DNA of 64,000 bases from Ryuthela nishihirai (Eukaryota; Arthropoda; Arachnida; Araneae; Heptathelidae). The DNA lies in the NCBI GenBank assembly GCA_038380435.1, contig JAWZYU010000009.1:63021901-63085900 (forward strand). Reading direction: 5' to 3'. The notes beneath the pieces were generated by a model. The model had not been told where the DNA came from and made no database searches. It saw only the letters and a program-made list of their open reading frames with translations. Positions 32,195 through 45,386 of the stretch are shown here, in pieces (position 1 is the stretch's first letter; the number at the start of each line of letters is the position of its first letter). Position numbers and translations under genes: made by a program.

Positions 32195-32590
32195 GTCTAC
32201 AGCTTCCTCTCACCGTAAATTAGTGCAACTGTAAGAAAATTAGCCATCCCCCAAACGTTGGCGGCGAAACGTTTGCCCATTGAAACTCTGCACATGTATA
32301 ATGTACTACTTCATTCATAAATTTAAACTCTCCATTCATAAGGCAGGCAATGGCAACGCCCACGAGATCTCTGACACAGCTGGTTCAATACCGACTCACT
32401 GAAGCAAGGAACCCGATTTCTACGCCCTATGCACCAAGATGTGAGACCGCCCGACCAAATTTGGGACCGATCGGCCATGTATCTGCAGAATTTCGAATAG
32501 ATGAAAACTTTCTACATCAGTGACACCAGTTACCCGGAGGTAAACGGCAGTCCGCCCACCCATTAGGAATTCGCTTGCTGTTCTGAATCA
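32195..32590 (+). repeat. R3 dispersed repeat, longest copy
   Basis: Its first half (CTACAGCTTCCTCTCACCGTAA, in parts CTACAGCTTC and CTCACCGTAA, then CCCCCAAACGTTGG and CCATTGA) matches the reverse complement of 41905-42150. Its second half (GTGAGACCGCCCG, AAATTTGGGAC) matches 1950-2115. GGTTCAATACCGAC is a weak B-box resemblance, so a tRNA-derived SINE is possible. No coding frame. Confidence 0.55.
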
Positions 32591-32750
32591 TTAAATCGAG
32601 GTCTGGGCAACTCCCTGCAATTTTGCTAGTCGTAAATACAAAAAGAAAATAAAAATTAGTTACCAAACAGTTAGGAGGTAATTATTCCCCTGTTTATGGC
32701 CCATTTACAATATCACTAATTATAATTGATCTGATTCCAAAACTTAATAG

Positions 32751-33115
32751 AGGCAAGGATGGTTCAGTCGGTAGCGAGCCACGCTCATAATCTGCAGTTC
32801 CCAGGTTCGAATCCCAGCAGGGCCAGAATTGAGATTTATCTCCAGAATTATCCGCGATCAGTAGGGGACACTGATGGGCTTGGAAAAGTCTCCGTCCGTC
32901 GGATGGGACGTTAAGCCGTGGCCCCGTCCGTGTGGGAGAGTCATATTCTGTGCATGCTAAAGAATATTCTTGATATAACGCAGATATACCATCTGTCTCC
33001 CAATAGCTGTTCCAGTGAGTCCCCTCCCCCAACCTTCTCTGAGCTTCGGGATCATTCTACCTGACCATTTAGCCCATTGTGTGCAAAACAAATGACACTC
33101 AGATGTAAACCAAAA
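32751..33115 (+). mobile_element. SINE-1 copy, full length
   Basis: Head GTTCAGTCGGTAGCGAG, B box CAGGTTCGAATCCC, then GGGGACACTGATGGGC, GGATGGGACGTTAAGCCG, the diverged ATGCTAAAGAATATTC and the tail CACTCAGATGTAAAC. The B box fits the Pol III consensus. Confidence 0.85.
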
Positions 33116-35285
33116 CTTATAACTCTTACCAATTTTCATCATTAATCTTTTTGCAAGGCTATTTAAGCCATTTTTCAAGCTGACCGGTGGATCATCTTCG
33201 CCAATTTCCCACAAGAAGCCATTACCTTTCCCGAAGAGGGAAAAAGAAAGAACAAATGAGAGTGTCGCACTGGTGCGCTATTTTCACGATCGGAGAGATC
33301 TCATTCCACCCATTTGACATCTGACATAGCTCAGCGGAATCTACGCTTGGTTAGGAAAATCCCATCACTTCCTGACGCCGGATGATTTGTCAGAAAGTTA
33401 GGAGAACGCCACTCACGTAATCATTTTTCTCGTTGCTGAAAGAGTTAACATAAAAGTTGGAACTTTAGGAACTTCTTAACCAACTGCTGTTTCCAGACAC
33501 CCCATTAAATATCCTTCACACGCCTCGAACAAATTATTAACCAATTATGTTATTTTTAGCCATATGATTTCAGCGAAAGTTTTTAACTATGATACACTGT
33601 TAACGTTAGAAGAAAAAACCTCGCATATTATTTAAATGTAAATAAATATCTTGTGCATTAGAGTTTTATTAGAATATCGATTTGGTCATGAAAGCAAAAA
33701 TATAATGTAAGTTGTTGATGCAATATCCAAATATCAAAATCAATATGAAAATAACATGTGCCTATATTTGTTAATTAAAGGGCAGAAAAATATATGTGGT
33801 CAGAGCAGGTGAAGCAATTTTTTACTTTCCTCTCGATTTTCTTTAGCACTACTTCGCGCTGTTTTAATGTACGAAGAAAAGCTGAGTTTAATCAGTTTTT
33901 CTTTGGTATTTTAACTGCATCACCTGTCTTTACTACTAACGTACACAGAATATCAAATTTCCAAGGAAAAATAAAAGTTTGGAATTGGAAACCTTTCCTG
34001 CTCTTTTGAGAAAAGCGCACGCCATCAGTGGATTATGATAAAATCAACGACACGTTTCTAGTGGACTCTTCGAGTGGTGGTGGGCTCCGGAACATTTTTA
34101 GTCTTTCCTTAATTAATTGTTTCATTTAATTACTCTTCACCTGTGATTGCACGTGAATCCACAGATTCGCGGGTTGTTATACCCGTGCTTCGGCGTCAGA
34201 CTTGGTATGCCTTCGATGTAAAACTTAAATATTCACTACAATATGTAATGGACGACACAACATTTATTTAAACTTTTTACATTCACATATAGGAATGCGC
34301 TTGATTCTGGGGAATGCACTCAACATTTCGCTGAATGAAATGGCTTAATTGATGTGCTTCGACACTTTCTCCCATCAGCTTAACATAACTCGAATGCTTC
34401 TTTGCTTTTACAAGCATTCGCTTAATGAGGTGAAAATCTGTACTTTCCCGTACATAAATCACTTTAAGACAGAAACCCTCAGAACTCGGGAAGAGGATAT
34501 TATAATCCTTGCCTATATACAGCATAAGATGTTCTCTACAGAATCGAATCCTATTCCTTCAGAGTTTCGTCACTTTGACGCACTTAAGAACCTGACGTCC
34601 TTTCATTTTATCAACCTCTCTCTTTCTGACTTAGTTATTTCTGCATCTCACCGTCCCTTCTCTTGGTGATTCACACCCTAACCCCTCAAGCTAAACGAAG
34701 GGAATCGAACAATGGAGACATAAAACCATTTAGTGTTATCATTTCTGCAAGCATATGAAGAAGTATACAACTAGGCCACGAATGGCAACTAATTATCAAC
34801 ATTCCCATCTAAAACACTTCTGAAAATACATATGTAAGAGAAATATATATATATAATAGAATGATTATTAATCAGAAAATAAAATAAAGTTGTCGTATCC
34901 TAATATATCCTTTCACAATGGAATTTAATATATTTTTACTATAAATATTTCCCTTGGGGGTCTAACAGAAATTAAGCTGGGGGAGAATCTCTTAATAAAT
35001 AGTGATCTAATAATACGCATTAAAAGTTCACAACAGGTATATTGCTGATCTATTGAAGTGCGCCAGTGGTCATTAGGTTTTTAATCGATGGCCTTTCTTT
35101 TTTCAATAAAGTTTTAATCCTCATAGCAAAAAAAAAAAAACCTTCATTGAATAGATTTTAATAGAGAAAACATGAACTATCAATATTTCCCTAATATTTA
35201 TTTGGGACAGAGATTGGCTCATTAGTAATGCGCCAGAATTGTTACTTGATTTAAACTTCTAGTCTTCATTATGCCTACTTAAGAA
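33116..35285. other. Long stretch without recognised features
   Basis: Several short frames on both strands (for example 34349-34669) show no family motif. A GC-richer part at 33240-33420 has no match elsewhere in the window. (TA)n at about 34844-34856. Confidence 0.35.
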
Positions 35286-35668
35286 TTAATCCTCCTCTCG
35301 CCTTCAGTCGGATGGGATGCTAGGTCGTGGCCACATCTTCAGGTGAGCTTATACTGCGCATGTCAGAGAACCCATTAAGTGGCCTTTATGAGAGACTCCA
35401 TTTGTCTTCTAACAGTTGTCTTTCTCACACCCAGAGCTGAGCCCTTTTAGCCCTTGCGATCTGGCCATTTAGCTGGTGTGTAGATAACACTGCCCTCAGA
35501 AGTAAAACAATTGGATGTCCTTCACGGGAGGCTACCATCTGTCTCTCAACAGCTGTCCAATGGATCTCCTAACCCCACCTTCTCTGCGCCCTCGGAGTCC
35601 TTATGACCTAGCCATTTAGCCCACTGTGTGCAAAAAAAGTGCCGCTCAGAGGGAAAACAATCCAACCC
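35286..35668 (+). mobile_element. Two SINE-1 3' fragments in tandem
   Basis: 35286-35512 starts at TCGGATGGGATGCTAGG and ends with the tail CCCTCAGAAGTAAAACAA. A second fragment, 35515-35668, starts at GGGAGGCTACCATCTG and ends CCGCTCAGAGGGAAAAC. Both lack the head. Confidence 0.7.
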
Positions 35669-35867
35669 AAATCCAAGCTCACATGACGGGAGGTCAAATC
35701 CGGTTAAATTTCTTCACCTCCTCCCCGACCCTTCCTATCAATATTTTTCTAGATGCGACTTGTGTACAGATTTGGTCCACGTTTTGTGGCGACTGAATTT
35801 AATGACCCTTTATTGGGGTCCCCCTAAAAGTATTCTTGCCTTTATGTCGGATCACACGGATCGAAGG

Positions 35868-36225
35868 AGCGGGGGTGGCTCAGTCGGTAGCACGCCAGGC
35901 TTGTAATCTGCAGTTTTCAAGTTCGAGTCCTGCCTGGGCCAGCGTTGAGATTTATCTCCGTAATACTACTCGCCCTGCTCCCGGTTAGTAGGGGACACAG
36001 ATGAGCTTAGAAAAAACGCTGTCCGTCGGATGGAACGTTAAGCAGTGTCCCTGTGTACGTAAGTGGACAAGCTGTGCACGTTAAAGAACACTGGATGGCT
36101 TTGGCGGGAGGCTAATATCTGTCTCCCAATAGCTTTCCAATGAGTCCTCTCAACCTTCGGTGACCCGGCCGTTTAGCACATTGTGTGCAAAAAATGCGCA
36201 GCATAGAGGTAAAACATTCTAACCA
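35868..36225 (+). mobile_element. SINE-1 copy, full length
   Basis: Head GTGGCTCAGTCGGTAGC (good A box), B box AAGTTCGAGTCC, then TGAGATTTATCTCCG, GTCCGTCGGATGGAACG, TGTGCACGTTAAAGAACAC and tail GCATAGAGGTAAAACA. It lacks a stretch in the 3' half where the consensus has TGAGCCTTCGGGGTCC. Confidence 0.85.
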
Positions 36226-37355
36226 ACAGGAATCGGACATGTCCCCCATAAAAAAGTCCATATGCTCTACTGCCATATCTGCGAATCCACATATACTGGC
36301 GTCACTGGATTAATTGGATCAATTCTTCACAACTATGGCTGGTCTGTTAGCAACGAATTGTGAATATCTATTCTACTTTAATTTTGTTGATGATTGCCGT
36401 TAATTTCGGTCTTATTTGGGGCTTTAATTGCATTCTATCGTTATAGTTTTTAATTTGAACCAACTTGTTAAGATTTTCTTTGATAAATGATTGCGTTTTA
36501 TTTATTAACTAATAAAAAACTTTTGGAAAAAAAGTTAGTAAAGATATGAATATACTATTTTTAAGCAATTTTTGGATACATTTGCGACCCGCGATTACAC
36601 AACACTGAACAAGTGCTGGACGAAATATCTATGTCGCCGTTGTGGTTCGTGAATCCCAGTTTGCAGAACGTAAATCTGCTGGAACCATGTTTAAGCCAAA
36701 CCACTTTACCAACAATCGTGTTTTTTTTTTTACATTACATTCTACTGACTTTTTTAAATGAATGTTCCCCAGTGTTTTTAACTAATAATATCATCCATGA
36801 AAGGATTCTTCTTTTAGCTGTCTTAGTAATCCTTTCCGAGACTTCTTAGTTACTTCTTTCAGTAAAGAAAAGCTATAAATCCCATTTTAGTCTTTTTTAT
36901 GTCCTATCCTATACGTATTACAAAGACTTTTTACGAGATCTTCAAACTTCTGGCTATATTAAAGAAAGCAACGTTAAAAAGAGTCCTTCAATGAGTTAGT
37001 GCAGAGGGCTTTAATTTAAGCCAGACATGGATAGAAAGAAATGCCTAATCTTGTTGTCCCTGCAAGCTATGGTGGAGTGAGGATTATTATGCATATTGGT
37101 AAAGGAGGAAAGTTTTGTCATGAAATAATGCTAAGATTTGCTCTAAAGAGTTCAAGAACAGAGTGTGGCATATAGGTATAAATGCTAGTTTAGTCTCAGC
37201 ATATTTCTGTACAACCACAAAAAGCATTCCCGTCAATTTAATACGATGGATGAAACTTATGCCTCCCTTCGGCCACTACAGATTGATGCAGAGAGAGCTA
37301 CAATGTCGTCTTATGAGTGGACAAGTTTGTTTCACCCAAGAGCTGATTTCTTTTC
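36226..37355. other. AT-rich sequence, nothing recognised
   Basis: A 78-codon plus frame at 36613 contains a T-run-encoded Phe stretch and no motif. No repeat relation seen. Confidence 0.35.
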
Positions 37356-37470
37356 TGCTCAGTGGGTTAGGTTGTTTTGCTTCCGAGCTGCACTTTTTGC
37401 AAACAGTGGGCTAAATGGCCAAATCACAAGGACTCCAAGGGTTCAGAGAAGATTGGGAAAGGGAATCCGA
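37356..37470 (-). mobile_element. SINE-1 tail fragment
   Basis: GGTTAGGTTGTTTTGCTTC, then GTGGGCTAAATGGCC and AAGGGTTCAGAGAAG are the minus-strand 3' end of SINE-1. The upstream two thirds are missing. Confidence 0.75.
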
Positions 37471-39099
37471 AAGACATGGTGTGAACATTCTTGCCGCAGC
37501 AATCATCATCTTGCTATGTAAATGGTATCAACTTGTTAGTGAAGCGTTGACATTAAACATGTGAACAGTAGTAATGATTTTTTTTTAAAATTAAGCCAAA
37601 GTTATACACATTTACGCCACCAACTATAATACTAATTTATTGACTACCCATGACCCCAAGGTGACATTGCTAACTTTATAGAGGGCTTAAAGTTTAGCAA
37701 GATAATTTCATGATATGGAAACTTTGGGACATTATTTTCTCATGTGAAATCACCCAACCGAAAAAGTTCGATTGAATCAGAATGTGTTTAAAGATGTTTG
37801 CATTTGTTGTGGTTGTTGTTATTAGGCGGAGGGGAGATGCATAAATAAGAGTTACATTTGATTTACATAAATCTTGTTTTTTAAAGAGAAAAATGGCATA
37901 ATATGAGAACTTAAGATATATCAAAACGAAAGTAAGAAGTATACATCAACACTGCTTATCGTTTGTATGTTAGTTTGCTTGTTTGTTGCTTTGCAAATTT
38001 GTCAAAATATTCACTTCCCATATCATTCTAACTATGGGACAGACTAATATATTAAGACAAAGATTATTGTGTGGGAATCGACAGATTACTCCATTTCCCT
38101 CTTTCATCGCCAAAACAAAATAGCATGTTAAGCAACAAATAAAATTTAACTTTTCTATAAATAAAATAAGTACTTTTCTATACGAAAAAATAAGTACTTT
38201 TCTATACGAGCTTTAAATTTGAAAGCTAATAAAAATACTAATTATTCTGCTATTTATTCCAATAAAATTGATTTCACAGAGAGATAAGAACACTAAAAGA
38301 GATTTATTCGGCCGTCGTAAAAATTGTTGGCCACATGTAAGAAGGGATCTAGAAAACGATAAGGGAATTGGGGAGTCAGGAGATGCAATCTTGTTGGAGT
38401 CGGAAATGGTAAGGGGGGGGGGGGGGACAAGGGACTAAATTTCTGTTGCAATGTATCATTTCCCCCTTCGTTTTAGAAGTTTTAGAAAATTTCATGAAAA
38501 ATGCATGAAATATGCACAATTAATAATATTTGGTCTTCATTGCGCTTATTAGCATTTTGAAATTAATTAAATTGAATAGTAAATCAATGACAATCTTTTT
38601 AACGTTCAACTTTTTAAGAGTCACATAGAAGTATTTTTCTTTTTGTTTTAATTTATATTTCTTTAGAAAATAAAACACTGAGCTTCTTTGGCTATCAGCA
38701 ATTTTTATTGAAATTTTTTCTAACGTGACAAGCGGATTTCAACCGATGAGAGAAAGGTTTCATAAAGAAAACTTATTTGCTTTCCCGTTTATTTGCCGAT
38801 CAAGTAGTTGTTTTTGTACACGCCAAATGATTAGATAAATTCATGAGAAAACACAATTTCCTTGGTTTAAATACACATGCTTCAATATGTCATTTGTGAA
38901 TACTGAATTAACCACATCAATACATCTCATCTGATGCATAAAAAGAAATCAAGATCCATCGGTAAAATTTACCAGCAGGGAAGCATTTTTATTTAACAAA
39001 GAAATTTCGGAATCTTCACTAGATCCATAACGTTTCTATCTGGAACATAACACAATGCCGCTTAATACAAGAAGAAAACGATATCTTAGCAAACTTCAA
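37471..39099. other. AT-rich sequence with short tandem repeats
   Basis: AAATAAGTACTTTTCTATACGA-like units occur twice at about 38163-38208 (23-24 bp period). A G-run lies at about 38411-38426. Otherwise nothing was recognised. Confidence 0.4.
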
Positions 39100-39175
39100 A
39101 ATACTCATCAAAACACATTTTTCTATCCCTCCCTCCTCTTTCACTCTATTCATAATAGTCATCCAATTTCACAGA

Positions 39176-39300
39176 CCAATGGCAGCATATAAGATAGAAG
39201 GGAACAAACAGATGAACTACCTCACAGACAGCATAAGCGAGCACACAGTTTCAGAAATTAATTGCCTTGTTGCTCGATTTGAGACTTCAGTGCTAGTTTA
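39176..39300 (+). promoter_or_regulatory. Candidate Pol II promoter (CCAAT plus TATA)
   Basis: CCAAT at 39176-39180 and ATATAAG at 39187-39193 are followed, at about the usual distance, by sequence containing CACAGTTTCAG. The GC-richer block that follows (39200-39700) has no clear reading frame. It could be the first exon of a host gene, an LTR leader, or chance. Confidence 0.2.
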
Positions 39301-40530
39301 GTGCTTTACTGACATCGAGTCGCCTCTCGAAATTAAACTGAATACCACTTCCGATCGTAACACTCTCATCCAGTCACTAGGAATTTCAACAAAGCACGAC
39401 TTGAATCTATTTTATGCTAACGCCTGGATTATGCTAAAAGCAAGCGACTCTGAGCAACTGGTACAGTAGGAGTAGTTGCTAATATTGACTACAGCCGCAT
39501 ACATCGCAGATATATGGAGACGGCAAAGGTTGACAAGTCAACTGGGAAGGCTTGCAACAGCAACTCGCGACACTGGACGGACCACAACACGAAATATTAC
39601 CGCCGTACAAACTGAACTGTGACTCCAAACATGGTGAATGTTTAATATGCTGGCAGCTACATGTTACGGAACTCTGAATCGTTCAGCGTCATACAATTAG
39701 GCCTATATTTTAATGAATGGCGGCCCTAAGCAAGCACAAACAGACACAAGCAACATACTACAATATACTCTTACAGTATGATAATTAACTTCTAATAGGG
39801 AACTCTAAATGGTTTCAAAGTCAGCGTTCCAAAGACAGACACGTTGGAGTCCGTGCTTGCTTTGTTAAATTGGGAATTTCTGCTTTATACTTTTGAATTA
39901 TCAACACAGAAATTCGACGATTTCGTGCATTGATTTATAACTTGACAATAAAAGACGACCAATAATCGTCTAAATAGAATAAATTCGGACGAATAAGTAT
40001 GAGAACTTTACCATGGGAAGGGAAGATACAGCCGTAGTATTGGAAGGAGTAGCTTTTTTCCTACTCGAATTAAAACGAACGCGGTTAACAGTTTTTTATT
40101 TATAGCTTGAATTTTTAAGAGGGGTAAAGTATATAAATTTTAAATACACAAAGGAAGGAAATAAACTAGAAGGTTTTATCTAGCTTGTCCTGGTTTCTCA
40201 TACAACACTTACAGAAGGACATGCTCACGGACTTAGTACTACTCAGTTACATTAGCCATTAGACTAGATAGTGTTTCATTGCGTCATCTGAGATGAAATA
40301 ACTAACTTGAAAGTAGTATATGTATCCGTGTGGGGTTGGGGAGTTATATAATTGAGGCAGATTGTACATTCATAGACATTCATATAATTGAGGCAGGGTA
40401 TACTTCATAAACTAGGAATGTAAAAAGCGAAAGCTGACACGAAAAAAAGTTCCCGCCTGGTACATTCCTAATCTATAAAGTTCCGAAAATTTACACACAC
40501 AAACACACACACAAAGCTGGTCAGGTTCGT
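39301..40530. other. Unclassified sequence
   Basis: No coding frame with motifs. A short CA-rich microsatellite (ACACACACAAACACACAC-like) lies at 40491-40514. Confidence 0.4.
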
Positions 40531-40902
40531 TGGGGCGTGGGTGCTCAGTCGGTAGCGCGCCAGGCTCATAAACTGCAGTTCCCAAGTTTGAATCACAGAT
40601 GGGCTATCTTTCAGATTTATCGCCGCAAAACTCCCATTCCCACGATCAATAGGGGACACCGATGGACTTGGAAAGGCTGCCGTCCGTCGGATGAGAAGTA
40701 AAACCGTGGTCTCACATCCGGGAGTGAGCCATACCCTTTGCACGTTAAAAAAAACCTTGTGATGTGACCTTGATGGGAGGCCAACTGTCTCCCAATAGTT
40801 GTTCTAGTGGGTCTCCTCTCCCCAACCTTCTCTGAGGCCTGGTCATTTAGCCCATTGTGTGCAAAAAAAGGTGCCACTCATAGGTAAAATAACACAACTC
40901 AC
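40531..40902 (+). mobile_element. SINE-1 copy with 7-bp target duplication
   Basis: GTTCGTT at 40525-40531 and 40903-40909 flanks it. Head GTGCTCAGTCGGTAGCGC and a degenerate B box (AAGTTTGAATCAC), then GGGGACACCGATGGAC, TTTGCACGTTAAAAA and tail CACTCATAGGTAAAAT. Confidence 0.85.
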
Positions 40903-40909
40903 GTTCGTT

Positions 40910-41904
40910 AGTATGATAGTTAGTCTATGATAACAGGTATTCAATCCCAATTACGTAATAGTGAAATTATTTATTTGGGTTAACTTGCTATATTATCATA
41001 GCGTAAATTAAAGATTTGCCTTAATACTTCTTTTAACGATGCTGCAAAAATACTTTACAAAACTGCAATAAAGAAATCAAAGTTGTGGAGACCTCGTTGG
41101 TATACTCAAAATTTCTGAGCTAGCTTATATTCCTCAATTTACATTCAGCTGCTTTATATAATCTGAAGCATCTTTAAATTTAAGCCACAGACACCAAAAC
41201 AAATGGTGGAACCACCAGTAAGCAATTAGCTCTAGGTAATGCTAAATCTGATCAGCCAACTTACAGCTCTTAATGAAAAACGCTGTATTGGTACTTTGGT
41301 ATCCAATAATGCTAGAACCAAAGATTTAAAAGCATTTTCTTCAAAAACTAATTACCTAGTAAAAAGATAGAACTGTGTTGTTATTGTGGGAGCTATCGTG
41401 TCTGTGTAGGCTGGAAGAAACTCCATAAGTTATAAAAAAAACACTTTCTGTATGTGACTAAATTGTAGAAAACAAGAACCTTTATGTCGGTGTACGCTGG
41501 AACAAACTCGATAAAATTTAAAAACAGTTTCTTTCTATATGTGACTAAAAAAGTAGAAATTGAAAATAAAGGAAAAATTCCAATGGGAAATCACTTGCTT
41601 AAATTGCGTTAAATTTAAAGGAAGATAGGACATCGTCAACAGATGTGAAGGGGATGGGGGTGAAAGAGGGGAAGTTTCCTCTCCCCCAGGAAGAAATGGA
41701 TCGAAAAATTAATTTATTCTGAATAACAACAGGGCATGAGAAAAATAATGTTTTTCCTTAAAAAATGGCATCTCGATTTTTTGTTATCTTTTCTTTCGGT
41801 TTCTGAAGCGTATTATTTATTTTTATTTAATATCCCAAACATTTTTGCACGCATTTTTCAATAATAAGTTTCCCTTTTTTTCAATTTCTTTTGTTCTGAC
41901 TACG
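40910..41904. other. AT-rich sequence, nothing recognised
   Basis: A stretch near 41410-41540 repeats GGCTGGAAGAAACTCCATAA-like and GCTGGAACAAACTCGATAA-like segments about 80 bp apart, an old local duplication. No gene. Confidence 0.4.
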
Positions 41905-42150
41905 TATGTTTCAGAGATCGGGTTCCGAGCCGCTGTTTGGCCGGGGTTGAATCCACCGGAAGCGTCAGAAATCTCTGATGGAACTTCCGTCGCCTATGAT
42001 TGGAGAATTGAAAGTAATGAATGGAGTAGTAGGTTATTGACCCACCAAGTTATCAATGGATAGACGTTTCCAGGCCAATATTTGGGGGAGGGGCTAACTT
42101 TCTGGGACGGAAAACCTTAGAGTGCACAAAGTTACGGTGAGATGAAGCTG
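41905..42150 (-). repeat. R3 dispersed repeat, third copy
   Basis: The reverse complement gives CTACAGCTTCATCTCACCG, then CCTCCCCCAAATATTGGC and CGGAACCCGATCTCTG in the same order as 32195-32440. Confidence 0.55.
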
Positions 42151-42759
42151 TAGACGTTGTAACATTAGGTTAACTTTTAAGATCTCTTTAAAGCAAAGTA
42201 GAGTGTTTAGCCCTTTCACGACTAAGGGAAACATTTTTCCCATTTTAAAATTGGTGATTGTCGTATTTAATTATAACCTTATCTGCATTTTTTATACAGA
42301 ATGTCAAAATAGAACGTATGCCGAACGCAATTACGTAAACGGGAACGTTTAGAAAACAAAAACAGAACTGTCAGGACGCATAATATATGTACTATGTGCA
42401 ATGTCCATCTTTGCCTCACTACCAAAAGAAATTGCTTCGCAGAATATCATAATTAGCACCTCATTTTGTATAGTAATTTTATTTCATAATTTTGTATTAT
42501 TTTAGTTAACATTTTGTTCTAATAAACCAATAAATAAAAGACATTGCATAATAAGCCTAACTATAATTTGTGTTACCTTTATAGTCCATTGGGAAAAATA
42601 TTTCCTATAAAATTCCAAAAAAACTACACATTGTTATGTATTTTTCTTATGATTTTTATTTATTTTACGTCTAAACAAACTAAAATAAACAGTTACATGC
42701 TAATATTTACTCTTAGAAACCTTATAGTCCTGAAAGGGTTAAACATTGAGAAATGTTCC
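42151..42759. other. AT-rich spacer, nothing recognised
   Basis: No coding or repeat signal apart from ordinary AT-rich sequence. Confidence 0.4.
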
Positions 42760-42959
42760 ATCTATTATAGTGCTGTCCAACTTCTCTAAGACAGCGGGCC
42801 ATTTTTTCTTTTGCCAATATTTCGCGGCCCAAAAAAAGAATAGGATAGCATAGGTAATTGAAAAGTCAGTTCATGTCACCTTAAAAAATTATTTTATTTA
42901 TACGAAAAATAATCAGTAATAATAAGTCAATGTAAATTTTCTAAACCTTATCAAATATT

Positions 42960-44108
42960 TAATAAATTTAATGGGAACACTATGACCGAGGTTGTTGGGC
43001 AAAAATTTCTTTTACGTCCATATCGATATTTCTTCTTGCGAGCCGAATTATATGTTCAAGTGTAGAGTCTTTCAAGCAGTTTCTGTATCTTGATTTTATA
43101 TATTTCATATCAGAAAATGCGCGCTCGAAGATACATATACTTCCGAACAGAAATTATTTCGAGTCCAAAATCTTTCATTTTTGGATATTTTTCTTTAGGC
43201 AAAAGTTTGAACAATTCTATTCCAGTTTCTCTATTTAGATGCAATAATTGGGTCGGCCTGAAGGTCACATAATTCCATTTGATATTTAGGATCTATGGTG
43301 CTAACTCAATATTTAGTGGATTACTGAACACATTTAAACTTTGTTTAAGGTCATCTAATCGAGAAAATCTTCAATTAGGATATCTAATTTAGGAACAAAT
43401 TTTTCAAAATTAACTGTTTTACTAAGTTGCTTCATTTCTTCGTTGAACTCTTTACAAGTTTCAAAATTAATTAAATGGTTTTCTTGCAAATTTGACTTCA
43501 ACAATTGTAGTTTGTTCCTAAACACAGTAACATGATTGCAAAGACAGCACACGTTTTGATTTTTCCTTGTAAGGATTTATTCAAGACATTTAAATAATTT
43601 GTAATGTCTGTTAGGAAAGCAAATGGACATAGAAAATTTTCATCAACAAAACTTGCTAATGAATCTTTATCGGTGCCCACTTCTGTGAGAAAGAGATGAA
43701 TTTCATTTCGAAGTGTAATAAATCTCTTGAGGCATTTTCCGGCACTTAACCAGCGAATATTACTATGTAAAAGCAGATCTCCAGATTCAGCATACAGTTC
43801 TTCCAAAAAAGCTTTAAATTTTCTGTGTGTAAGAGAACGATTTCCGCCACGAATTAAATTGGTAATTTTGACAACATTTTCCATATCGTGGTTTAGTCTA
43901 AGCGAAATGCCACACAATGGCTCCTGGTGCACAATACAGTGCAACATTCGACAATTAATTCCATTTTTTGTAACAGTTCTGCGAGCCCAATATTTTTTCC
44001 AGTCATAGCTCTGGCACCATCAGTTAGAATAACGGTACACTTATCAAATGCTGACCACATTACTAAATAACGAACGCCACGCCACCATACGCACTTTAAA
44101 AATGCCAA
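42960..44108 (-). pseudogene. hAT transposase remnant (ZBED/GTF2IRD2-like)
   Basis: Pieces in order on the minus strand: VILTDGARAMTGKNIGL (about 44020), MLHCIVHQEPLCG (43947), VVKITNLIRGGNRSL, LLHSNIRWLSAGKCLKRF (about 43770), FAFLTDITNYLNVLNKSLQGK (about 43610, as FAFLTDITNYLN then VLNKSLQGK), VFRNKLQLLKSNLQE (43530), MKQLSKTVNFEKFVPKL, then MELCDLQADP and GLEIIS near 43260-43150. TDGA...M and the HC..H motif are parts of the hAT catalytic core; these domain-level names are from family knowledge. Frameshifts near 43890 and 43500 and loss of the C-terminus make it non-functional. Confidence 0.8.
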
Positions 44109-44109
44109 A

Positions 44110-44410
44110 TGAAGACACTTTTTTCAGTAACGTAGAGAACTAACCAATAAATGTCCTTTCCGCGCTTAATAACAGATCCAAAAGACTAATATTTTCATCG
44201 GACACAACTATTTTGAATCGAGCATATCTGTAAAAAGAAAATTTTCGTTCCGCACTAAAAAAAGCCCCAAAAGATATATTATCTCATCCGACACTATTTC
44301 CAATACAGCATATAGCTACACAACAATTATTTTTTCAGCAATAAAAATCATATCACATAAAAAAAGTCCCCAAAATAAATAATCTCATCGAATGCAATTA
44401 TTTAGTTGAA
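44110..44410 (-). repeat. About 100-bp degenerate triplicated unit
   Basis: On the minus strand GATGAGATTATTTAT, GATGAGATAATATATC and GATGAAAATATTAG each precede TTTTGG and a stretch ending near GTGCGG or GCGCGG. Three units lie inside the hAT element next to the transposase start. Confidence 0.5.
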
Positions 44411-44445
44411 TTTTCATTAAACTTGAAAGTTCATGTTGTTGCTAG

Positions 44446-45386
44446 TGTTATGACCACCCCTGTGTCTATTTAGGGCGGTGCAAACACTTAGGACATGATG
44501 CGTTACTTGCTGCCAAATCAAAGGCAATTTTCCGGACTCACAACCAAATTAACAGACATTTGCAATAATGAGAACTGAGATAATTTTACAGTTATCAAAA
44601 ACTCAACATTTATTAACAAAATTTAGTTTTAGACATTTCACTCATAACTAGTTCCCACTTTTGGGACAAATTCAACGACGCCTCTGGCGCGGCCCTTTTC
44701 AATCAAGGGAAACTTTGTACGTGGTGAAGAACAGTCCATTTAATCAAAAGTCCATGATGAACGAGCTACTTGTTCGTGACTCTAATAGTCCTTAACAGTT
44801 AAGAAGGTCACACTCGGGACAACGTGACGGCAGTTCACAGAAAAACACCTTCAGGTGGAAAAGCGACACCAGATTCAATGAATATACCACCTACCTTATC
44901 AAGTCAGACGTCTCTAGGGAAAGAAATCGCTGGGCCGTTGGCCGCTAGCACACTCATTGTTCACACATCGGAGCTCCGCTCACTGGAGAGGATAATTTGC
45001 TGTCCACCACACAGCCCGGACGAGAGAAGACTGACTTTTTCAAAAATGTTTTTCCGCTGCTTTTCGCTGGCCCCCTCGTGGAGGTCACCTTTCTGACCCG
45101 GCGTGGATGATGCCTATTGGTCGGGCTGGACGAGGTGCGAACAAGCACCCATTTGTTGCTTTGCTGTTTACCACACCGGATCACGTAGCCTCAGTTCTCA
45201 CGTAGCCTCAGTTTCCACCTCAGGGGACAAACGAATCCTTGCGAATGATCCATGCCAGCGGAAACGGCTTTCCTCAGCAAGAGCTGAATGCAGAAAAATG
45301 TCACAATTAAGATGGAAGGCGATGTTTGCTGCCAGTCCTTCTTTCAAAATGTCCTGTCCACGTTTTAAAATCATGTGGGCATGACA
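44446..45386 (-). mobile_element. LTR-A solo LTR inside the hAT element
   Basis: CTAG flanks it on both sides (44442-44445, 45387-45390). Read on the minus strand it runs from TGTCATGCCCACATG to GGTGGTCATAACA (TG...CA). Almost its whole length aligns with 62174-63189: GCAGCAAACATCGCC, GGTGACCTCCACG, GTTAATAAATGTTG, TCTCAGTTCTCATTATT. The AATAAA motif suggests the polyadenylation site. Frames crossing it are not genes. It is younger than the hAT element. Confidence 0.88.

Noticed and set aside
33794..34669. Several frames of 70-106 codons
   Set aside because: No motif, no compositional change and competing frames on the other strand.
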